Of a DNA stretch of 64,000 nt, positions 1 to 8,936 are shown in pieces (within the stretch, counting starts at the first letter, position 1; each line of letters starts with the position of its first letter). Origin of the DNA: Rhodococcus rhodochrous (GTDB taxonomy: Bacteria; Actinomycetota; Actinomycetes; Mycobacteriales; Mycobacteriaceae); NCBI RefSeq assembly GCF_900187265.1, contig NZ_LT906450.1, positions 1,417,444 to 1,481,443 of the forward strand, written 5' to 3'. Both the position numbers and the translations under genes were made by a program. The notes below the pieces were generated by a model. That model had not been told where the DNA came from and ran no database searches. It worked only from the letters and a program-made list of their open reading frames with translations.

Positions 1-1168
1 GCAGCCGCAGATGCGAGACGACGATGAACAACCAGATCGCGATGAGCGCCGATCCGACCGCGTTGAGCAGGATCCCGAGGATGGTGTCGGGCAGCAGCCA
101 GTTGAGCCACACGCTGACGAAGCCGAAGAACACCGAGACGAGCACCGCGTTGCGGGGCACTCCGTGGTGGGTGAGCTTGCTGAGCCAGGCCGGTCCGTCG
201 CCGCCGCGTGCCAGCGAGTAGGCCATGCGGGAGGTGCCGTAGACGTTGGCGTTGAACGCCGACAGCAGCGCGATCACCACGACGAGTTCCATGAAGCCGG
301 ACACGTAGGGGATGCCGGCGATGTCGAGCACCGAGACGAACGGGGAGGTCTCGCCGCTCGCCGCGGTCCACGGCAGCACGAGCACCATGATCGAGATCGA
401 CCCGAGGTAGAAGACCGAGATCCGCCAGACGACACTGCGCACGGCCGTCGCGATGGACCGTTCCGGATCCTTCGATTCGGCCGCGGCGATCGTGACGATC
501 TCGATGCCGCCGAACGCGAAGGCCACCGCGAGCAGACCGGCCGCGACACCGGCGATCCCGTTGGGCGCGAAACCGTCGCCGTCGCCGAGCAGGTGCGTGG
601 TGCCGACGGGTTCGGTGCCCGGAAGCAGACCGAACACGAGCAGGATGCCGATCACCAGGAACCCGAGGATGACCGCGACCTTCAGTGCCGCGAACCAGAA
701 CTCGAACTCACCGAAGTTGGCGACCCTCGCCAGATTGACCACCGCGAAGAAGGTGACGAACACCAGCGCGACCACCCATTGGGGTACGCCCGGCAGCCAC
801 GACTGCACGATCGCGGAGGCGCCGGTGATCTCGACACCGAGCACCATGATCAGCATGAACCAGTACAGCCACCCCATGCTGAATCCGGCCCAGCGGCCGA
901 TTCCGATGCGCGCGTAGTGCGAGAACGAACCGCTCACCGGCAGCGCGGCACCCATCTCGCCGAGCATGCGCATCACGAAGATGATCATCACGCCGGCGAG
1001 CAGGTACGAGACGATGATGGCCGGACCGGCTGCGGCGATACCCACTCCGGAACCGAGGAACAGGCCCGCGCCGATGGCGGAGCCGAGTCCCATCATGGTC
1101 AGATGGCGGACCTTCAGGCCGCTCCCGAGATGTTCGACCTCGGACGCGGGCCGCTGGGTTTCACTCAC
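1..1168 (-). CDS. Amino acid permease (APC superfamily), C-terminus cut by window edge
   Basis: Inner-membrane amino acid importer, probably proton-coupled; the substrate cannot be told (asparagine/GABA-type permeases are closest in style). The reverse strand is open from a GTG at 1168 to the window edge, about 389 residues, so the last membrane segments are missing. Seen: an N-terminal GLGSAIGAGLFLGSG glycine-rich first helix, then a long hydrophobic stretch, the FVMRMLGEMG loop, LPVSGSFSHYARIGIGRWAG, and repeated membrane spans up to the edge. These are the hallmarks of the amino acid transporter family. It begins 35 bases downstream of the dapD stop on the same strand, so it may share the dapD transcript. 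No clear ribosome binding site precedes the GTG. No internal stop or frameshift is visible. Confidence 0.85.
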   Translation of the reverse strand, partial: MSETQRPASEVEHLGSGLKVRHLTMMGLGSAIGAGLFLGSGVGIAAAGPAIIVSYLLAGVMIIFVMRMLGEMGAALPVSGSFSHYARIGIGRWAGFSMGWLYWFMLIMVLGVEITGASAIVQSWLPGVPQWVVALVFVTFFAVVNLARVANFGEFEFWFAALKVAVILGFLVIGILLVFGLLPGTEPVGTTHLLGDGDGFAPNGIAGVAAGLLAVAFAFGGIEIVTIAAAESKDPERSIATAVRSVVWRISVFYLGSISIMVLVLPWTAASGETSPFVSVLDIAGIPYVSGFMELVVVIALLSAFNANVYGTSRMAYSLARGGDGPAWLSKLTHHGVPRNAVLVSVFFGFVSVWLNWLLPDTILGILLNAVGSALIAIWLFIVVSHLRL

Positions 1169-1203
1169 AGTTTCTCGGTTCCGAATCTGTTGTGGGTGCA
1201 GAG

Positions 1204-2157
1204 TCAGTCGTTGGCGTGCAGAGCCGCGTTCAGTTCGACTCCGCTGCCCTTGTTCGGCACGACCTCGACCGCGCCGCTCACCGAGTTGCGTCGCAGCAGG
1301 AGGTTGGATGCGCCGCTGAGGGTCGCGGCCTTGACGACGGTGCCGTCAGGGCCGGTGACCTTGGTACCGGCGGTGACGTACAGGCCGGCCTCGACGATGC
1401 AGTCGTCGCCGAGCGAGATGCCCACGCCCGCGTTCGCGCCGAGCAGGCAGCGCTTGCCGACGGAGATGACCTCCTTGCCGCCACCGGAGAGGGTGCCCAT
1501 GATCGAGGCGCCTCCACCGACGTCGGAACCGTCGTCGACGACGACACCCGCGGAGATGCGGCCCTCGACCATCGAGTTGCCGAGCGTGCCGGCGTTGAAG
1601 TTGACGAAGCCCTCGTGCATCACGGTGGTGCCGGACGCGAGATGCGCACCGAGGCGGACGCGGTCGGCGTCGGCGATGCGGACACCGGCGGGAACGACGT
1701 AGTCGACCATGCGGGGGAACTTGTCGACACCGAAGACGGTCACCGGTCCGCGGATGCGCAGACGGGAGCGCACGGTCTCGAAGTTCTCGAGCGAGCACGG
1801 GCCGTAGTTGGTCCACACGACGTTCGCGAGCATGCCGAAGATGCCGTCGAGGTTGAGTCCGTGCGGCTGGACGAGACGGTGCGACAGCAGGTGCAGGCGC
1901 AGGTAGACGTCGTGAGTGTCGACGGGCGGCTTCGACAGGTCCGCGATGTCGGTGCGCACCACCACCTGCTGGACCTCGCGCGCCTCGTCGTGACCGGCGA
2001 GCAGGGCGAGATCGGACGGGATGTCCGTGCCCTCGAGTCGCGTCGTTCCGGTTTCGCTCGGCTCGCCGAGGGCGGGTGCCGGGTACCACGTGTCGAGGAC
2101 GGTGCCGTCCTCCGTGATGTTCGCGATGCCTACTGCTGATGCTCCGTGTGCACTCAC
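1204..2157 (-). CDS. dapD: 2,3,4,5-tetrahydropyridine-2,6-dicarboxylate N-succinyltransferase
   Basis: Cytoplasmic enzyme of meso-diaminopimelate and lysine synthesis. It transfers succinyl from succinyl-CoA to tetrahydrodipicolinate. 317 residues, the actinobacterial long form. The N-terminal half includes [14 protein letters not shown] and [14 protein letters not shown] segments. The C-terminal half is a left-handed beta helix of hexapeptide repeats ([20 protein letters not shown], then [20 protein letters not shown]), as in bacterial DapD trimers. The start is GTG at 2157. It is divergent from dapE, the desuccinylase two steps later in the same pathway, so the two share the 98-base region between them. 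A TACGCT hexamer lies 8 bases upstream of the GTG. Confidence 0.95.
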   Translation of the reverse strand: MSAHGASAVGIANITEDGTVLDTWYPAPALGEPSETGTTRLEGTDIPSDLALLAGHDEAREVQQVVVRTDIADLSKPPVDTHDVYLRLHLLSHRLVQPHGLNLDGIFGMLANVVWTNYGPCSLENFETVRSRLRIRGPVTVFGVDKFPRMVDYVVPAGVRIADADRVRLGAHLASGTTVMHEGFVNFNAGTLGNSMVEGRISAGVVVDDGSDVGGGASIMGTLSGGGKEVISVGKRCLLGANAGVGISLGDDCIVEAGLYVTAGTKVTGPDGTVVKAATLSGASNLLLRRNSVSGAVEVVPNKGSGVELNAALHAND

Positions 2158-2243
2158 GGGTGAGAAGCGTACGCGAGGCGGTCCCGGGCCTGTGTCCCCC
2201 CTGAGAAAATCGTGTGCGGGGTCTGAGGAGCAGGCGCGTTTCG

Positions 2244-2249
2244 TATCGT
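2244..2249 (+). promoter_or_regulatory. -10 hexamer of a leaderless dapE promoter
   Basis: TATCGT followed by exactly 6 bases and then the dapE ATG at 2256. This places the predicted transcript start on or next to the start codon. No convincing -35 is visible. Confidence 0.5.
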
Positions 2250-2255
2250 GCAGGT

Positions 2256-3332
2256 ATGCCCGTACCGCAGCTGGACCTGCACGCCGACCCCGTCGAACTG
2301 ACCGCCGCGCTCGTCGACATCCCGAGCGTGTCGCAGGACGAGACGCTCATCGCCGACGCCGTGGAGACGGCCCTGCGCGAGCAGACCGACGGCTTCGAGG
2401 TCGTGCGCAACGGCAACTGTGTCCTGGCGCGGACGAACCGCGGACTCGGCAGCCGCGTGATGCTCGCCGGTCACCTCGACACCGTCCCGATCGCCGACAA
2501 CGTGCCGTCGCGGCGGGACGGCGACCTGCTGTGGGGATGCGGAACCTCCGACATGAAGGCCGGCGACGCCGTTTTCCTGCACCTCGCCGCGACCGTCACC
2601 GATCCCGCGCACGACCTGACGATCGTGATGTACGACTGCGAGGAGATCGCGGCCGCGTACAACGGGCTCGGACGGATCGAGACCGAACTGCGCGACTGGC
2701 TCGACGCGGACGTCGCGATCCTCGGCGAACCCACCTCGGGGGAGATCGAGGCCGGCTGCCAGGGCACCCTGCGGGTGCGCATCACGACAGACGGTGTGCG
2801 GGCGCACTCGGCGCGCTCCTGGCTGGGTGACAACGCGATCCACAAGCTGGCTCCCGTGCTCGACCGGCTGGCCCGCTACGAGGCACGGTCGGTCGACATC
2901 GACGGCTGTGTGTACCGGGAAGGACTGTCGGCGGTGCGCATCGAGGGTGGTGTCGCAGGGAACGTGGTGCCCGACGCGGCCGCACTCGACGTGAACTTCC
3001 GGTTCGCCCCGGATCGCAGCCCCGACGACGCACTCGCGCACGTCCGCGAGGTCTTCGGCGGTCTGGCGATCTCGATGGAGCTCACCGACATGTCGCCCGG
3101 CGCGCTGCCCGGACTGTCGAACCCCGCCGCGGCCGCGCTCGTCGAGGCCGCGGGCGGGAAGTTCCGGGCCAAGTACGGCTGGACGGACGTCTCGCGGTTC
3201 GCGGCGCTGGGGATTCCGGCCGTCAACTACGGGCCGGGCGATCCGAACCTCGCCCACAAGCGCGACGAGCACGTCGAGGTGGGGCGGATCACCGAGGTGA
3301 CCGCCGTCCTGCGCTCCTATCTCACCCGATAA
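2256..3332 (+). CDS. dapE: Succinyl-diaminopimelate desuccinylase
   Basis: M20-family zinc peptidase-like enzyme. It removes succinate from N-succinyl-LL-diaminopimelate in the lysine and peptidoglycan precursor pathway, in the cytoplasm. 358 residues. Metal and catalytic motifs are present: GHLDTVP (His and Asp), [11 protein letters not shown] (bridging Asp), YDCEEI (catalytic Glu and metal Glu) and a C-terminal metal His near [12 protein letters not shown]. The ATG at 2256 is preferred over an upstream in-frame GTG because [16 protein letters not shown] is the usual type of N-terminus and a TATCGT hexamer sits 6 bases before it. It is divergent from dapD. The downstream LOG-family gene begins 10 bases after the stop. 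Confidence 0.95.
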   Translation: MPVPQLDLHADPVELTAALVDIPSVSQDETLIADAVETALREQTDGFEVVRNGNCVLARTNRGLGSRVMLAGHLDTVPIADNVPSRRDGDLLWGCGTSDMKAGDAVFLHLAATVTDPAHDLTIVMYDCEEIAAAYNGLGRIETELRDWLDADVAILGEPTSGEIEAGCQGTLRVRITTDGVRAHSARSWLGDNAIHKLAPVLDRLARYEARSVDIDGCVYREGLSAVRIEGGVAGNVVPDAAALDVNFRFAPDRSPDDALAHVREVFGGLAISMELTDMSPGALPGLSNPAAAALVEAAGGKFRAKYGWTDVSRFAALGIPAVNYGPGDPNLAHKRDEHVEVGRITEVTAVLRSYLTR

Positions 3333-3335
3333 CGT
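3330..3335 (+). promoter_or_regulatory. -10 hexamer before the first LOG-family gene
   Basis: TAACGT overlaps the dapE stop codon and stands 7 bases before the ATG at 3343. This matches the spacing at other leaderless starts in the window. Confidence 0.35.
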
Positions 3336-3342
3336 GGCCGCC

Positions 3343-4146
3343 ATGTCCGGCGAGAACTCCCCATCCGAACGCGGCTCCCGGCGCGAGGTCGTGCACCAGG
3401 GTCCGGTGCAGCTGCGCGGCTCTCTCGCCCGCGAGGTCACGACGATGGACCAGCGGCTGCTCGACCGTCGCGGCCCGTCCGACTGGGTGCACACCGATCC
3501 GTGGCGCGTCCTGCGGATCCAGAGCGAGTTCGTCGAAGGCTTCGGTGCGCTCGCCGAGGTGCCCCGCGCCGTCACGGTCTTCGGATCGGCACGGACTCCG
3601 GCCGATCACGAGGAGTACGAGATCGGCCGCGAGCTCGGCGCCGCACTCGTCCACGCCGGATACGCCGTCGTCACCGGTGGCGGCCCGGGCGCGATGGAGG
3701 CGGCCAACCGCGGTGCCAGCGAGGCCGGGGGACTGTCGATCGGACTGGGGATCGAGTTGCCCTTCGAACAGGGCCTCAACGAGTGGGTCGATCTCGGGCT
3801 GAACTTCCGGTACTTCTTCGCGCGCAAGACGATGTTCGTGAAGTACTCGCAGGCGTTCGTGTGTCTGCCCGGCGGTTTCGGGACACTCGACGAGCTGTTC
3901 GAGGCACTGACCCTCGTGCAGACCCGCAAGATCACACAGTTCCCGATCGTGCTGTTCGGATCGGAGTACTGGAACGGGCTGGTGGGCTGGCTGCGAGAGA
4001 CCCTGGTCCGCGGCGGCAAGATCTCGCCCGCAGATCTGGACCTGCTCTTCGTCACCGACAGCGTCGAGGAGACGGTGGACATCATCCTCGTGGCGCATCG
4101 CGGTGAGGACGAGAACGAACTGTACGGAAACGGGAGTGGATGGTGA
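3343..4146 (+). CDS. LOG-family (TIGR00730-type) Rossmann-fold protein, long form
   Basis: Probable nucleotide 5'-monophosphate phosphoribohydrolase of the lysine-decarboxylase-like/LOG fold; the substrate is unknown. 267 residues, about 80 longer than its neighbour because of an N-terminal extension (about residues 1-65) rich in charged residues. Seen: FGSARTP near the start of the fold, VTGGGPGAMEAANRG, and the nucleotide-binding signature CLPGGFGTLDELFEAL with the catalytic Glu. The ATG at 3343 is chosen; an in-frame GTG at 3334 is possible. The end overlaps the next LOG gene by 7 bases, so the two are translationally coupled. Tandem LOG paralogues suggest related but not identical substrates, or a mixed oligomer (inference). 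Confidence 0.88.
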   Translation: MSGENSPSERGSRREVVHQGPVQLRGSLAREVTTMDQRLLDRRGPSDWVHTDPWRVLRIQSEFVEGFGALAEVPRAVTVFGSARTPADHEEYEIGRELGAALVHAGYAVVTGGGPGAMEAANRGASEAGGLSIGLGIELPFEQGLNEWVDLGLNFRYFFARKTMFVKYSQAFVCLPGGFGTLDELFEALTLVQTRKITQFPIVLFGSEYWNGLVGWLRETLVRGGKISPADLDLLFVTDSVEETVDIILVAHRGEDENELYGNGSGW

Positions 4147-4700
4147 CCGAATCTCTGTCGGTCTGTGTGTACTGCGCGTCGGGACCTGTCGACCAGAAGT
4201 TTCTCGAGCTGGCCGCCTCGGTCGGCACGGAGATCGGCCGACGGGGCTGGCAGCTGGTCTCCGGCGGCGGCAACGTGTCGATGATGGGAGCGGTCGCCGA
4301 CGCGGCCCGCGCGGCCGGTGCGCACACGATCGGGGTCATCCCGAAGGCTCTCGTGCACCGCGAGGTTGCGGACGTCGACGCCGACGAGTTGATCGTCACC
4401 GAGACGATGCGCGAGCGCAAACGCATCATGGAGGACCGCGCCGACGCCTTCCTGACCCTGCCCGGCGGCATCGGAACCCTCGAGGAACTGTTCGAGACGT
4501 GGACGGCCGGGTATCTCGGTATGCATGACAAGCCGGTCGTCCTGCTCGATCCCACGGGCCACTTCGACGGCCTGCTGGGCTGGCTCGGGTCGATGGTCGA
4601 CACCGGCTTCGTCGCGCAACGCGCACTCGACGGTCTCGCGGTCACCACCGACCTCGCCGACGCGCTGGACCGTTGCGCTGCTCCGTACGCGACGGTCTGA
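4140..4700 (+). CDS. LOG-family cytokinin riboside 5'-monophosphate phosphoribohydrolase
   Basis: Cleaves the N-glycosidic bond of a nucleoside 5'-monophosphate (in the known LOG family, N6-modified AMP) to give the base and ribose 5-phosphate. 186 residues, the standard LOG length and very close in style to M. tuberculosis Rv1205. Motifs: CVYCASG at the N-terminus, LVSGGGNVSMMG, TMRERKRIMEDRADAF, and LPGGIGTLEELFETW carrying the catalytic Glu. The start ATG at 4140 lies inside the end of the upstream paralogue and follows a GGGAG ribosome binding site. A GTG directly after it (4143) could also serve. It is third in a dapE-LOG-LOG plus-strand run. Confidence 0.92.
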   Translation: MVTESLSVCVYCASGPVDQKFLELAASVGTEIGRRGWQLVSGGGNVSMMGAVADAARAAGAHTIGVIPKALVHREVADVDADELIVTETMRERKRIMEDRADAFLTLPGGIGTLEELFETWTAGYLGMHDKPVVLLDPTGHFDGLLGWLGSMVDTGFVAQRALDGLAVTTDLADALDRCAAPYATV

Positions 4701-4812
4701 GGTGTTCCACTTCGCCGCGCGCTTATCTACTCTTCGGTAAGTTCGGGGGAACGCCGTGGGTGTCGCCCGAGCAAGCCCGCCCGTCCCCGACGTCGCCGTG
4801 AGGAAATCTGTC

Positions 4813-6600
4813 GTGACCACTCGATCCGATCGAGACAATGCCCCCGTCGTGTCCCTGCCCGGACTCGTCTCGAAACTGCCCCGGATGGCTACCGATTTCC
4901 CCATCGTGCTGCGCGGAGCAGCCGGCATGCTCCGGAAGCCGACCGCCCGCGAGACGATCGGGTCGGTCTTCCAGAAGCTCGCCGAGCGTCACCCGGAACG
5001 GCCCTTCATCCGCTTCGAGGGCGACTCCATCGGGTACGGCGAGGCCAACGCGCAGGTCAACCGGTACGCCGCGGTGCTCGCCGATCGCGGTGTCGGCAAG
5101 GGCGACGTCGTCGGCATCCTCATGGGCAACCGGCCCGAGACCCTGCTGGTCACCCTGGCCGCGGTCAAACTCGGTGCGGCCGCCGGCATGCTCAACATCA
5201 ACCAGCGCGGCGAGGTGCTCGAACACAGCCTGTCGCTGCTCGACAGCGCCGTCCTCGTGATCGGCGAGGAGTGCGAGGAGGCCGCCGACTCCCTCGGCGT
5301 CGAACCGCAGGCCCGCGCCGTGCTGCGCTTCGACGATCTCGACACCGCCGCCCGCGACGCCGACGCGTCGAATCCCGCAGTCACCGAGGAGCTGCAAGCG
5401 TCCGAGACGGCCTATTACATCTTCACCTCCGGCACGACAGGACTGCCGAAGGCCAGCCGCATGACGCACTTCCGGTGGCTGAAGTCGATGTCGGGCCTGG
5501 GCAGCCTCGGCGTCCGCCTGCGCCGGACCGACGTCCTGTACTCCTGCCTGCCGCTCTATCACAACAACGCCCTCACGGTCGCGTTGTCCTCGGTGCTCGC
5601 CGCCGGCGCCACGCTCGGGCTCGGCCGGAAGTTCTCGGCGTCCAACTTCTGGAACGACGCGGAGCGCAACGGCGCCACGGCCTTCATCTACATCGGCGAG
5701 ATCTGCCGCTACCTGCTCAACCAGCCGCCGCGGGAGGACGACGCCGACCATGGGATCCGCCTGGCCGTCGGCAACGGTCTGCGCGCAGAACTGTGGGACG
5801 AGTTCACCGAACGCTTCGGCATCGACCGCGTCGCGGAGTTCTACGGCGCGAGCGAATGCAACATCGCCTTCATCAACGCGCTCGACCAGAAGCGCACCGC
5901 CGGCATCTGCCCGCTGCCCTACGCCGTCGTCGAGTACGACCCCGATTCCGGGCAGGCACGTCGCGGCGACGACGGCCGGTTGAAGAAGGTGGGCAAGGGC
6001 GAGGTCGGACTGCTCCTCGCGAAGGTCACCTCCCGCGCACCCTTCGACGGGTACACCGATCCCGAGGCCACCGAGAAGAAGCTGCTCCGCGACGCGTTCT
6101 CCGACGGCGACGTCTGGTTCGACACCGGCGACCTCGTCCGCAACCAGGGCTGGATGCACGTCGCGTTCGTCGACCGGCTCGGCGACACCTTCCGGTGGAA
6201 GGGCGAGAACGTGGCGACCACGCAGGTCGAGGCCGCGGTGTCGTCGCACGAGACGATCGCCGAGGCCGTCGTCTACGGCGTCGAGGTCGACGAGGCCGAC
6301 GGCCGCGCCGGGATGGCCGCGATCACCTTGAAGGAGGGCTTCGAGCTCGACGGAGCGGCACTCGCGAAGTCGCTGCACGACGCGTTGCCGGACTACGCGG
6401 TCCCGCTGTTCGTCCGCATCGTCGACGAGCTCGAGTACACGACGACCTTCAAGAGCAGGAAGGTCGATCTGCGCAAGCAGGGCTACAGCGAGACCGGTGA
6501 GGACGAGCTGTACGTCCTCGCGAGTCGCAGCGAGGGTTACCGGCCGATCTTCGACGGCTTCGTCGACGGCGTCGCGCGGGGAGAATTGCCCGGTCGCTGA
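4813..6600 (+). CDS. fadD6: Long-chain/very-long-chain acyl-CoA synthetase FadD6
   Basis: Activates fatty acids to acyl-CoA through an acyl-adenylate, with a possible role in fatty acid uptake. 595 residues, matching mycobacterial FadD6. The adenylate-forming P-loop is intact (IFTSGTTGLPKASRMTH), the A5-type YGASECN motif is present, and so is the hinge motif GDLVRNQGWMHVAFVDRLGD. The C-terminal lid contains a Lys-rich end (YTTTFKSRKVDLRKQGY). GTG at 4813 is chosen because GAGGA lies 9 bases upstream; in-frame GTGs at 4756 and 4798 would add an unconserved leader. The DNA between 4701 and 4812 is non-coding. It is followed at 18 bases by folP2. Confidence 0.93.
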   Translation: MTTRSDRDNAPVVSLPGLVSKLPRMATDFPIVLRGAAGMLRKPTARETIGSVFQKLAERHPERPFIRFEGDSIGYGEANAQVNRYAAVLADRGVGKGDVVGILMGNRPETLLVTLAAVKLGAAAGMLNINQRGEVLEHSLSLLDSAVLVIGEECEEAADSLGVEPQARAVLRFDDLDTAARDADASNPAVTEELQASETAYYIFTSGTTGLPKASRMTHFRWLKSMSGLGSLGVRLRRTDVLYSCLPLYHNNALTVALSSVLAAGATLGLGRKFSASNFWNDAERNGATAFIYIGEICRYLLNQPPREDDADHGIRLAVGNGLRAELWDEFTERFGIDRVAEFYGASECNIAFINALDQKRTAGICPLPYAVVEYDPDSGQARRGDDGRLKKVGKGEVGLLLAKVTSRAPFDGYTDPEATEKKLLRDAFSDGDVWFDTGDLVRNQGWMHVAFVDRLGDTFRWKGENVATTQVEAAVSSHETIAEAVVYGVEVDEADGRAGMAAITLKEGFELDGAALAKSLHDALPDYAVPLFVRIVDELEYTTTFKSRKVDLRKQGYSETGEDELYVLASRSEGYRPIFDGFVDGVARGELPGR

Positions 6601-6618
6601 GCATGTCAGGATGGGATC

Positions 6619-7539
6619 ATGAGCGGCCCCGCGACCGATGTCGACGAGCAGACCCCCGTGACCCGTCCCGGTCCGGCACCGTCCACCCTGTGCGGGCGCC
6701 CCGTCGCCACCGACAGGGCGCTCGTCATGGCGATCGTCAACCGCACCCCGGACTCGTTCTACGACCGGGGAGCGACCTTCGAGGACGACGCGGCGCTCGA
6801 GGCCGTCGACCGTGCGGTGGCCGAGGGTGCCGACCTCGTCGACATCGGCGGGGTGAAGGCCGGGCCGGGTGAGGTCGTCGACAGCGACGAGGAGATCCGG
6901 CGCGTCGTGCCGTTCGTCGCCGCGATCCGCGAGCGCTATCCGGATGTGCTCATCAGCGTCGACACCTGGCGCAGCGAGGTCGCGCGTCGCGCTGTGGGCG
7001 AGGGTGCCGATCTGATCAACGACACGTGGGCCGGTGCCGATCCCGAGCTCGTCGCGGTCGCCGCGGAACTCGGGGCCGGTATCGTCTGCTCCCACACCGG
7101 CGGCGCCGTCCCGCGCACCCGCCCGCACCGTGTGCGGTACACCGACGTCGTCGGGGAGGTGGTGGCAGAGGTCGTCGCGGCTGCGGATGCCGCCGCCCGC
7201 GCCGGCGTCGCGAGCGACTCGATCCTCATCGACCCGACCCACGATTTCGGAAAGAACACCCATCACGGACTCGCTCTGTTGCGGCACGTGGACGTTCTTG
7301 TAAAAACCGGGTGGCCTGTGCTTATGGCGCTGAGCAACAAGGACTTCGTGGGGGAGACTCTGGGAGTCGAACTCGCCGACCGGTTGGAGGGCACATTGGC
7401 AGCGACAGCTCTGGCGGCAGCGGCCGGCGCACGAATGTTCCGGGTACACGAGGTGGCAGCCACACGTCGGGTGGTCGACATGGTCGCGGCGATCGCGGGC
7501 ACACGCCCGCCGGCGCGCACGGTGAGGGGGTTGGCATGA
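6619..7539 (+). CDS. folP2: Dihydropteroate synthase homologue FolP2
   Basis: Pteridine-binding TIM-barrel protein related to dihydropteroate synthase. 306 residues. The opening motif is MAIVNRTPDSFYDRG rather than the FolP1-type MGVLNVTxDSFSDGG, and the second signature reads DIGGVKAGPG. The phosphate and pteridine region is DPTHDFGKNTHHG, where true DHPS has DPGxGFxK. These features match the FolP2 branch (Rv1207), which has been reported not to act as DHPS, so the reaction is uncertain. Its 3' end overlaps the gpgS start in an ATGA. Linkage to gpgS and fadD6 is conserved in mycobacteria, which suggests a role near polysaccharide or lipid metabolism rather than folate (inference). Confidence 0.92.
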   Translation: MSGPATDVDEQTPVTRPGPAPSTLCGRPVATDRALVMAIVNRTPDSFYDRGATFEDDAALEAVDRAVAEGADLVDIGGVKAGPGEVVDSDEEIRRVVPFVAAIRERYPDVLISVDTWRSEVARRAVGEGADLINDTWAGADPELVAVAAELGAGIVCSHTGGAVPRTRPHRVRYTDVVGEVVAEVVAAADAAARAGVASDSILIDPTHDFGKNTHHGLALLRHVDVLVKTGWPVLMALSNKDFVGETLGVELADRLEGTLAATALAAAAGARMFRVHEVAATRRVVDMVAAIAGTRPPARTVRGLA

Positions 7540-8453
7540 GTGCACCTGCACGCACGTGGAACGAGGTCAACAGCTGGGATCGGCCCGCCTGGTCGATCGA
7601 CGAACTGATCGCGGCCAAGGCCGGCCGCACGGTGACCGTGGTGCTGCCCGCTCTCAACGAGGAGGAAACCGTCGCGGGTGTGATCGACACGATCCACCCG
7701 CTGCTCGGTGGTCTCGTGGACGAACTGGTGGTCCTCGATTCGGGTTCCACCGACGAGACCGCCACCCGGGCGCGGGCGGCGGGCGCCCGCGTCATGTCCC
7801 GGGAGGAAGCGGTGCCGGGCATCGAACCGGTCCCCGGCAAGGGGGAGGTGCTGTGGCGGTCGCTCGCGGCGACCTCCGGCGACATCATCGCCTTCGTCGA
7901 CTCCGATCTGATCGATCCCGATCCGGCCTTCGTGCCGAAACTGCTCGGACCCCTGCTGCTCGGCGACGGTGTGCACCTCGTCAAGGGGTACTACCGGCGG
8001 CCGCTGCGCACCGGTGGGGGCGAGGACGCCCACGGCGGTGGCCGCGTCACCGAGCTCGTCGCACGGCCGCTGCTCGCGGCACTGCGACCGGAGCTGACCT
8101 GCGTGCTGCAACCGCTCGGCGGTGAGTACGCGGGGACGCGGGAACTGCTCGAGTCGGTCCCGTTCGCACCCGGTTACGGGGTGGAGATCGGGTTGCTGCT
8201 CGACACCTACGACCGGTTCGGTCTCCACGCGATCGCGCAGGTCAACCTCGGGGTCCGCAAGCACCGCAACCGGCCGCTGTCCGAACTCGGGGCGATGTCC
8301 CGGCAGATCGTGGGCACGATGCTCGCGCGCTGCGGGATCCCCGATTCGGGTGCGCCGCTCACCCAGTTCCTGGTGGAGGGCGATGCGTTCGTGCCGTTCG
8401 ACACCTCCGTCGATCTCACCGACCGCCCCCCGATGGTGACGGTCACCGGCTGA
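7536..8453 (+). CDS. gpgS: Glucosyl-3-phosphoglycerate synthase
   Basis: Retaining glycosyltransferase of family GT81. It moves glucose from an NDP-glucose to 3-phosphoglycerate, the first step of methylglucose lipopolysaccharide synthesis in the cytoplasm. 305 residues. Seen: VVLPALNEEETVAGVI for the nucleotide-sugar half, the metal-binding DSD at residues 122-124 (FVDSDLIDPDP), KGYYRRPL, the LQPLGGEYAGTR acceptor region, and a VRKHRNRPLSELG helix near the C-terminus. The ATG at 7536 overlaps the folP2 stop by 4 bases, giving translational coupling. It is followed by the DivIVA-like gene after 57 bases. Confidence 0.94.
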   Translation: MSAPARTWNEVNSWDRPAWSIDELIAAKAGRTVTVVLPALNEEETVAGVIDTIHPLLGGLVDELVVLDSGSTDETATRARAAGARVMSREEAVPGIEPVPGKGEVLWRSLAATSGDIIAFVDSDLIDPDPAFVPKLLGPLLLGDGVHLVKGYYRRPLRTGGGEDAHGGGRVTELVARPLLAALRPELTCVLQPLGGEYAGTRELLESVPFAPGYGVEIGLLLDTYDRFGLHAIAQVNLGVRKHRNRPLSELGAMSRQIVGTMLARCGIPDSGAPLTQFLVEGDAFVPFDTSVDLTDRPPMVTVTG

Positions 8454-8510
8454 CCCGACCGTACGGCACCGGTCCCGGCCGGTGTCGGCCGCTCGTGCCA
8501 AGATCGGAGC

Positions 8511-8936
8511 ATGCTCACGGTTCTGCTGTACGTGCTCGTGATGGCGGGCGTCGCCGCGGTGCTGTTCTTCGTCGCGAGCGCCGTCTTCGGCCGGGGCGAG
8601 ACGTTGGCGCCGCTGCCTCCGGGCACCACCGTCACGGTGTTACCGGCCACCGACGTCACCGGCACCGACATCCGCGACCTGCGGTTCCAACAGACCGTGC
8701 GGGGTTACAAGATGAGCGAGGTCGACTGGGCGCTCGACCGTCTCGCCCGCGAGGTCGACGATCTGCGGGTCCGCCTCGCCGACGCCGAGGCCCGCGCAGA
8801 GGAGCCGTCGGTCGACGGCACCGGAAAGGGCGGCGGGGCAGAAGACGTCGGAGCAGCCGACGTCGGAGCAGCCGACGTCGATGGGGAGAACGTCGCCGAA
8901 CGGGCTTCGTCGGAGTCGACGGGGGAGTCACGATGA
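8511..8936 (+). CDS. Small membrane-anchored DivIVA-domain protein
   Basis: 141 residues with one N-terminal membrane helix (about residues 3-24). It then has a linker and a short DivIVA-like motif, LRFQQTVRGYKMSEVDWALDRL (about 59-80), followed by a coiled coil and an Asp/Gly/Ala-rich tail. This resembles Rv1209. The GYKMSEVDWAL motif is the membrane-curvature/polar-growth type seen in Wag31 relatives, so a role at the growing pole is plausible but unproven. The tail is made from a 15-base tandem repeat (GAADV units). The last codon overlaps the ATG of the tag gene. A CAAGAT hexamer lies 6 bases before the ATG. Confidence 0.85.
   Translation: MLTVLLYVLVMAGVAAVLFFVASAVFGRGETLAPLPPGTTVTVLPATDVTGTDIRDLRFQQTVRGYKMSEVDWALDRLAREVDDLRVRLADAEARAEEPSVDGTGKGGGAEDVGAADVGAADVDGENVAERASSESTGESR
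8844..8882 (+). repeat. 15-base tandem repeat in the DivIVA-like gene
   Basis: Two exact copies of GACGTCGGAGCAGCC (8844-8858, 8859-8873) and a partial third. The unit is a multiple of 3, so copy-number change would add or remove five residues of the acidic tail without a frameshift. Confidence 0.8.

Noticed and set aside
11-1702. Plus-strand open frame of 563 codons at the left edge
   Set aside because: Composition is Arg/Asp/His/Glu-rich noise. The minus strand holds a clear amino acid permease and dapD here.
4723-7551. Minus-strand open frame of 942 codons
   Set aside because: It lies opposite fadD6 and folP2 and has shadow-like Arg/Val/Asp/Gly-rich composition without motifs.
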